A stretch of DNA of 7,059 bases from Curvibacter sp. Lineage in GTDB: Bacteria > Pseudomonadota > Gammaproteobacteria > Burkholderiales > Burkholderiaceae_C. A model generated the notes under the pieces. It saw nothing but the letters and a program-made list of their open reading frames with translations, was not told the DNA's origin and did no database searches. Both the position numbers and the translations under genes were made by a program. How positions within the stretch are numbered: the first letter of the stretch is position 1; every line of letters begins with the position of its first letter. Below, in pieces: positions 6,281 to 7,059 of this stretch. The stretch lies in NCBI GenBank assembly GCA_003500955.1, contig DNQP01000213.1:3268-10326 (forward strand), written 5' to 3'.

Positions 6281-6712
6281 TCAGCGCGGCTCGCTGAGCT
6301 GGCCCTGCTGCGGCACAGGCGGCGCCAGTGGCCCGGCCGGCTGCGGTGCCTCACGCACCTCGCGGATGCCACTGACGAAATACTCGGTTTCACCGAAACA
6401 GGTGGTGGGAATGAACTTGTGCTGCTGGTAATGCAGCACCACGCGCTTGCCGGCCAGCGCGTTGATCTGCTGCACGACGAGCTCGTCGCGCACGGTGAAC
6501 TCGAATTTCTCGGGGATGGCACCGGGCATGGTGACCATGGCGATCTCGCCCTCCCAGGTCTTGCACAGCCAGCCCTTCTTCGACAACTTCTGCACATAGC
6601 CGGCGCGCTCGCCCTCGGCATAGCTCCAGCTCAGTGAAAACCAGGTCCAGCCCGCCGCCAGCAGCACGGCGAGGACCAGCAGGATCAGCAAGACACGCGC
6701 AAAGATCTTCAT
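6281..6712 (-). CDS. Small membrane-anchored protein of unknown function
   Basis: I do not recognise a characterised function. The 143-residue protein starts with MKIFAR followed by one hydrophobic segment (about residues 7-27, VLLILLVLAVLLAAGWTWF), so it should be a single-pass inner-membrane protein with the rest in the periplasm, or have an uncleaved signal. The exported part has a compact conserved-looking core: YAEGERAGYVQKLSKKGWLCKTWEGE is split around residues 31-56, then VTMPGAIPEKFEFTVRD (60-76) and HYQQHKFIPTTCFGETEYFV (94-113). It contains two cysteines, Cys50 and Cys105, which could form a disulfide. The tail from residue 121 is Pro/Gln-rich and likely disordered. Similar proteins in Burkholderiales have sometimes been labelled 6-phosphogluconate dehydrogenase, as I recall; nothing here supports that enzyme, since there is no nucleotide-binding fold. 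The ATG at 6712 has AGGGAG 7 bases upstream. It lies 29 bases after the glycosylase gene. Confidence 0.85.
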   Translation of the reverse strand: MKIFARVLLILLVLAVLLAAGWTWFSLSWSYAEGERAGYVQKLSKKGWLCKTWEGEIAMVTMPGAIPEKFEFTVRDELVVQQINALAGKRVVLHYQQHKFIPTTCFGETEYFVSGIREVREAPQPAGPLAPPVPQQGQLSEPR

Positions 6713-6741
6713 GGTGGCTCCCTCGATGTGATGTGACGGGC

Positions 6742-7059
6742 TCAGGCGGGTACGCGCTGCATCAGCCCGCGCGCCAGACACAGGTCGGCCCAGGCCTTGG
6801 CCTTGTCCTGCGGTGTGCGCAGCAGATAGGCCGGGTGGTAGCTCACGACCACCGGCACGCCCTCGTACTGGTGCACCTGGCCGCGCAGGCGGCCCAGCGG
6901 CATCGTCGCGACATCCGGCACGCTGTGCTGCAGCAGGGACTGCGCGGCAAAACGTCCCAAGGCCAGGATGACCTGCGGCTGCAGCAGCGCCACCTGGCGG
7001 CGCAGATAGGGCTCGCACTGCAGCACCTCCTCGGGCTGCGGGTTGCGGTTGCCCGGCGT
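6742..7059 (-). CDS. Uracil-DNA glycosylase, family 4 type (C-terminal part, cut by window edge)
   Basis: Family-4 type glycosylases excise uracil from DNA as the first step of base excision repair and carry a [4Fe-4S] cluster. The frame is open to the window end, showing the last 105 residues; the N-terminal catalytic part lies outside. Visible family marks are PGNRNPQPEE at the edge, followed by a cysteine in QCEPYL (Cys15 of the visible part) at the position of one cluster ligand, LALGRFAAQSLL (32-43), LRGQ, and the YHPAYLLR block (74-81) with DKAKAWADL after it. His75 in this block corresponds to the conserved active-site histidine. A GTG at 7026 could be mistaken for a start, but the conserved PGNRNP lies upstream of it. 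It appears to be the first gene seen of a minus-strand series with the anchored protein and thpR. Confidence 0.92.
   Translation of the reverse strand, partial: TPGNRNPQPEEVLQCEPYLRRQVALLQPQVILALGRFAAQSLLQHSVPDVATMPLGRLRGQVHQYEGVPVVVSYHPAYLLRTPQDKAKAWADLCLARGLMQRVPA

Noticed and set aside
1..7059. A DNA repair island linking uvrA and the uracil-DNA glycosylase gene
   Set aside because: They are about 5 kb apart on opposite strands with catabolic and biosynthetic genes between; both are housekeeping genes and nothing shows a shared unit.

Overview
The window is a gene-dense, GC-rich stretch of a proteobacterial chromosome with no RNA gene, mobile element or CRISPR array that I can see. Its gene content suggests Burkholderiales, probably Comamonadaceae: a subfamily-2 PyrF, a VanA/VanB demethylase pair under a MarR-type neighbour, a CigR/RcnB-like lipoprotein ending in a 'DILLIAVGT' segment, and a family-4 type uracil-DNA glycosylase. 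The taxon is an inference from protein style and base composition, not a database match.

Layout. Only the C-terminal half of uvrA (1-1439) lies on the + strand. It runs convergently, with a 12-base gap, into a series of minus-strand genes. Reading the minus strand in its own direction (right to left), these are: the C-terminal part of a family-4 uracil-DNA glycosylase (cut by the window edge at 7059), a small membrane-anchored protein of unknown function, thpR (RNA 2',3'-cyclic phosphodiesterase), a MarR-family regulator, vanA and vanB, pyrF, and a CigR/RcnB-like lipoprotein. Intergenic gaps run from about 12 to 150 bases, so no stretch over 300 bases lacks a gene.

How the genes work together. 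The core functional unit is marR-vanA-vanB. VanA (Rieske oxygenase) and VanB (FMN/[2Fe-2S] reductase) overlap by ATGA and should form a two-component vanillate O-demethylase giving protocatechuate. The marR-vanA gap holds a recognisable promoter (TTGGTC-17-TACAAT on the minus strand). Its -10 and predicted start region are covered by repeated TTCATT/AATGAA half-sites forming two inverted repeats centred 21 bases apart, which fits a MarR-repressed promoter. A strong hairpin after vanB probably ends this unit. It abuts a TACAAT box only 7 bases before the pyrF start codon, so pyrF may be read from a leaderless or almost leaderless transcript. uvrA and the uracil-DNA glycosylase are both DNA repair genes but sit at opposite ends on opposite strands, and nothing here links them.

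I did not find a convincing previously undescribed system. The best leads are the compact operator architecture at vanA, the use of a MarR-type rather than GntR-type regulator beside vanAB, the Asp/Arg-repeat lipoprotein, the possible leaderless pyrF, and the uncharacterised anchored protein between the glycosylase gene and thpR.
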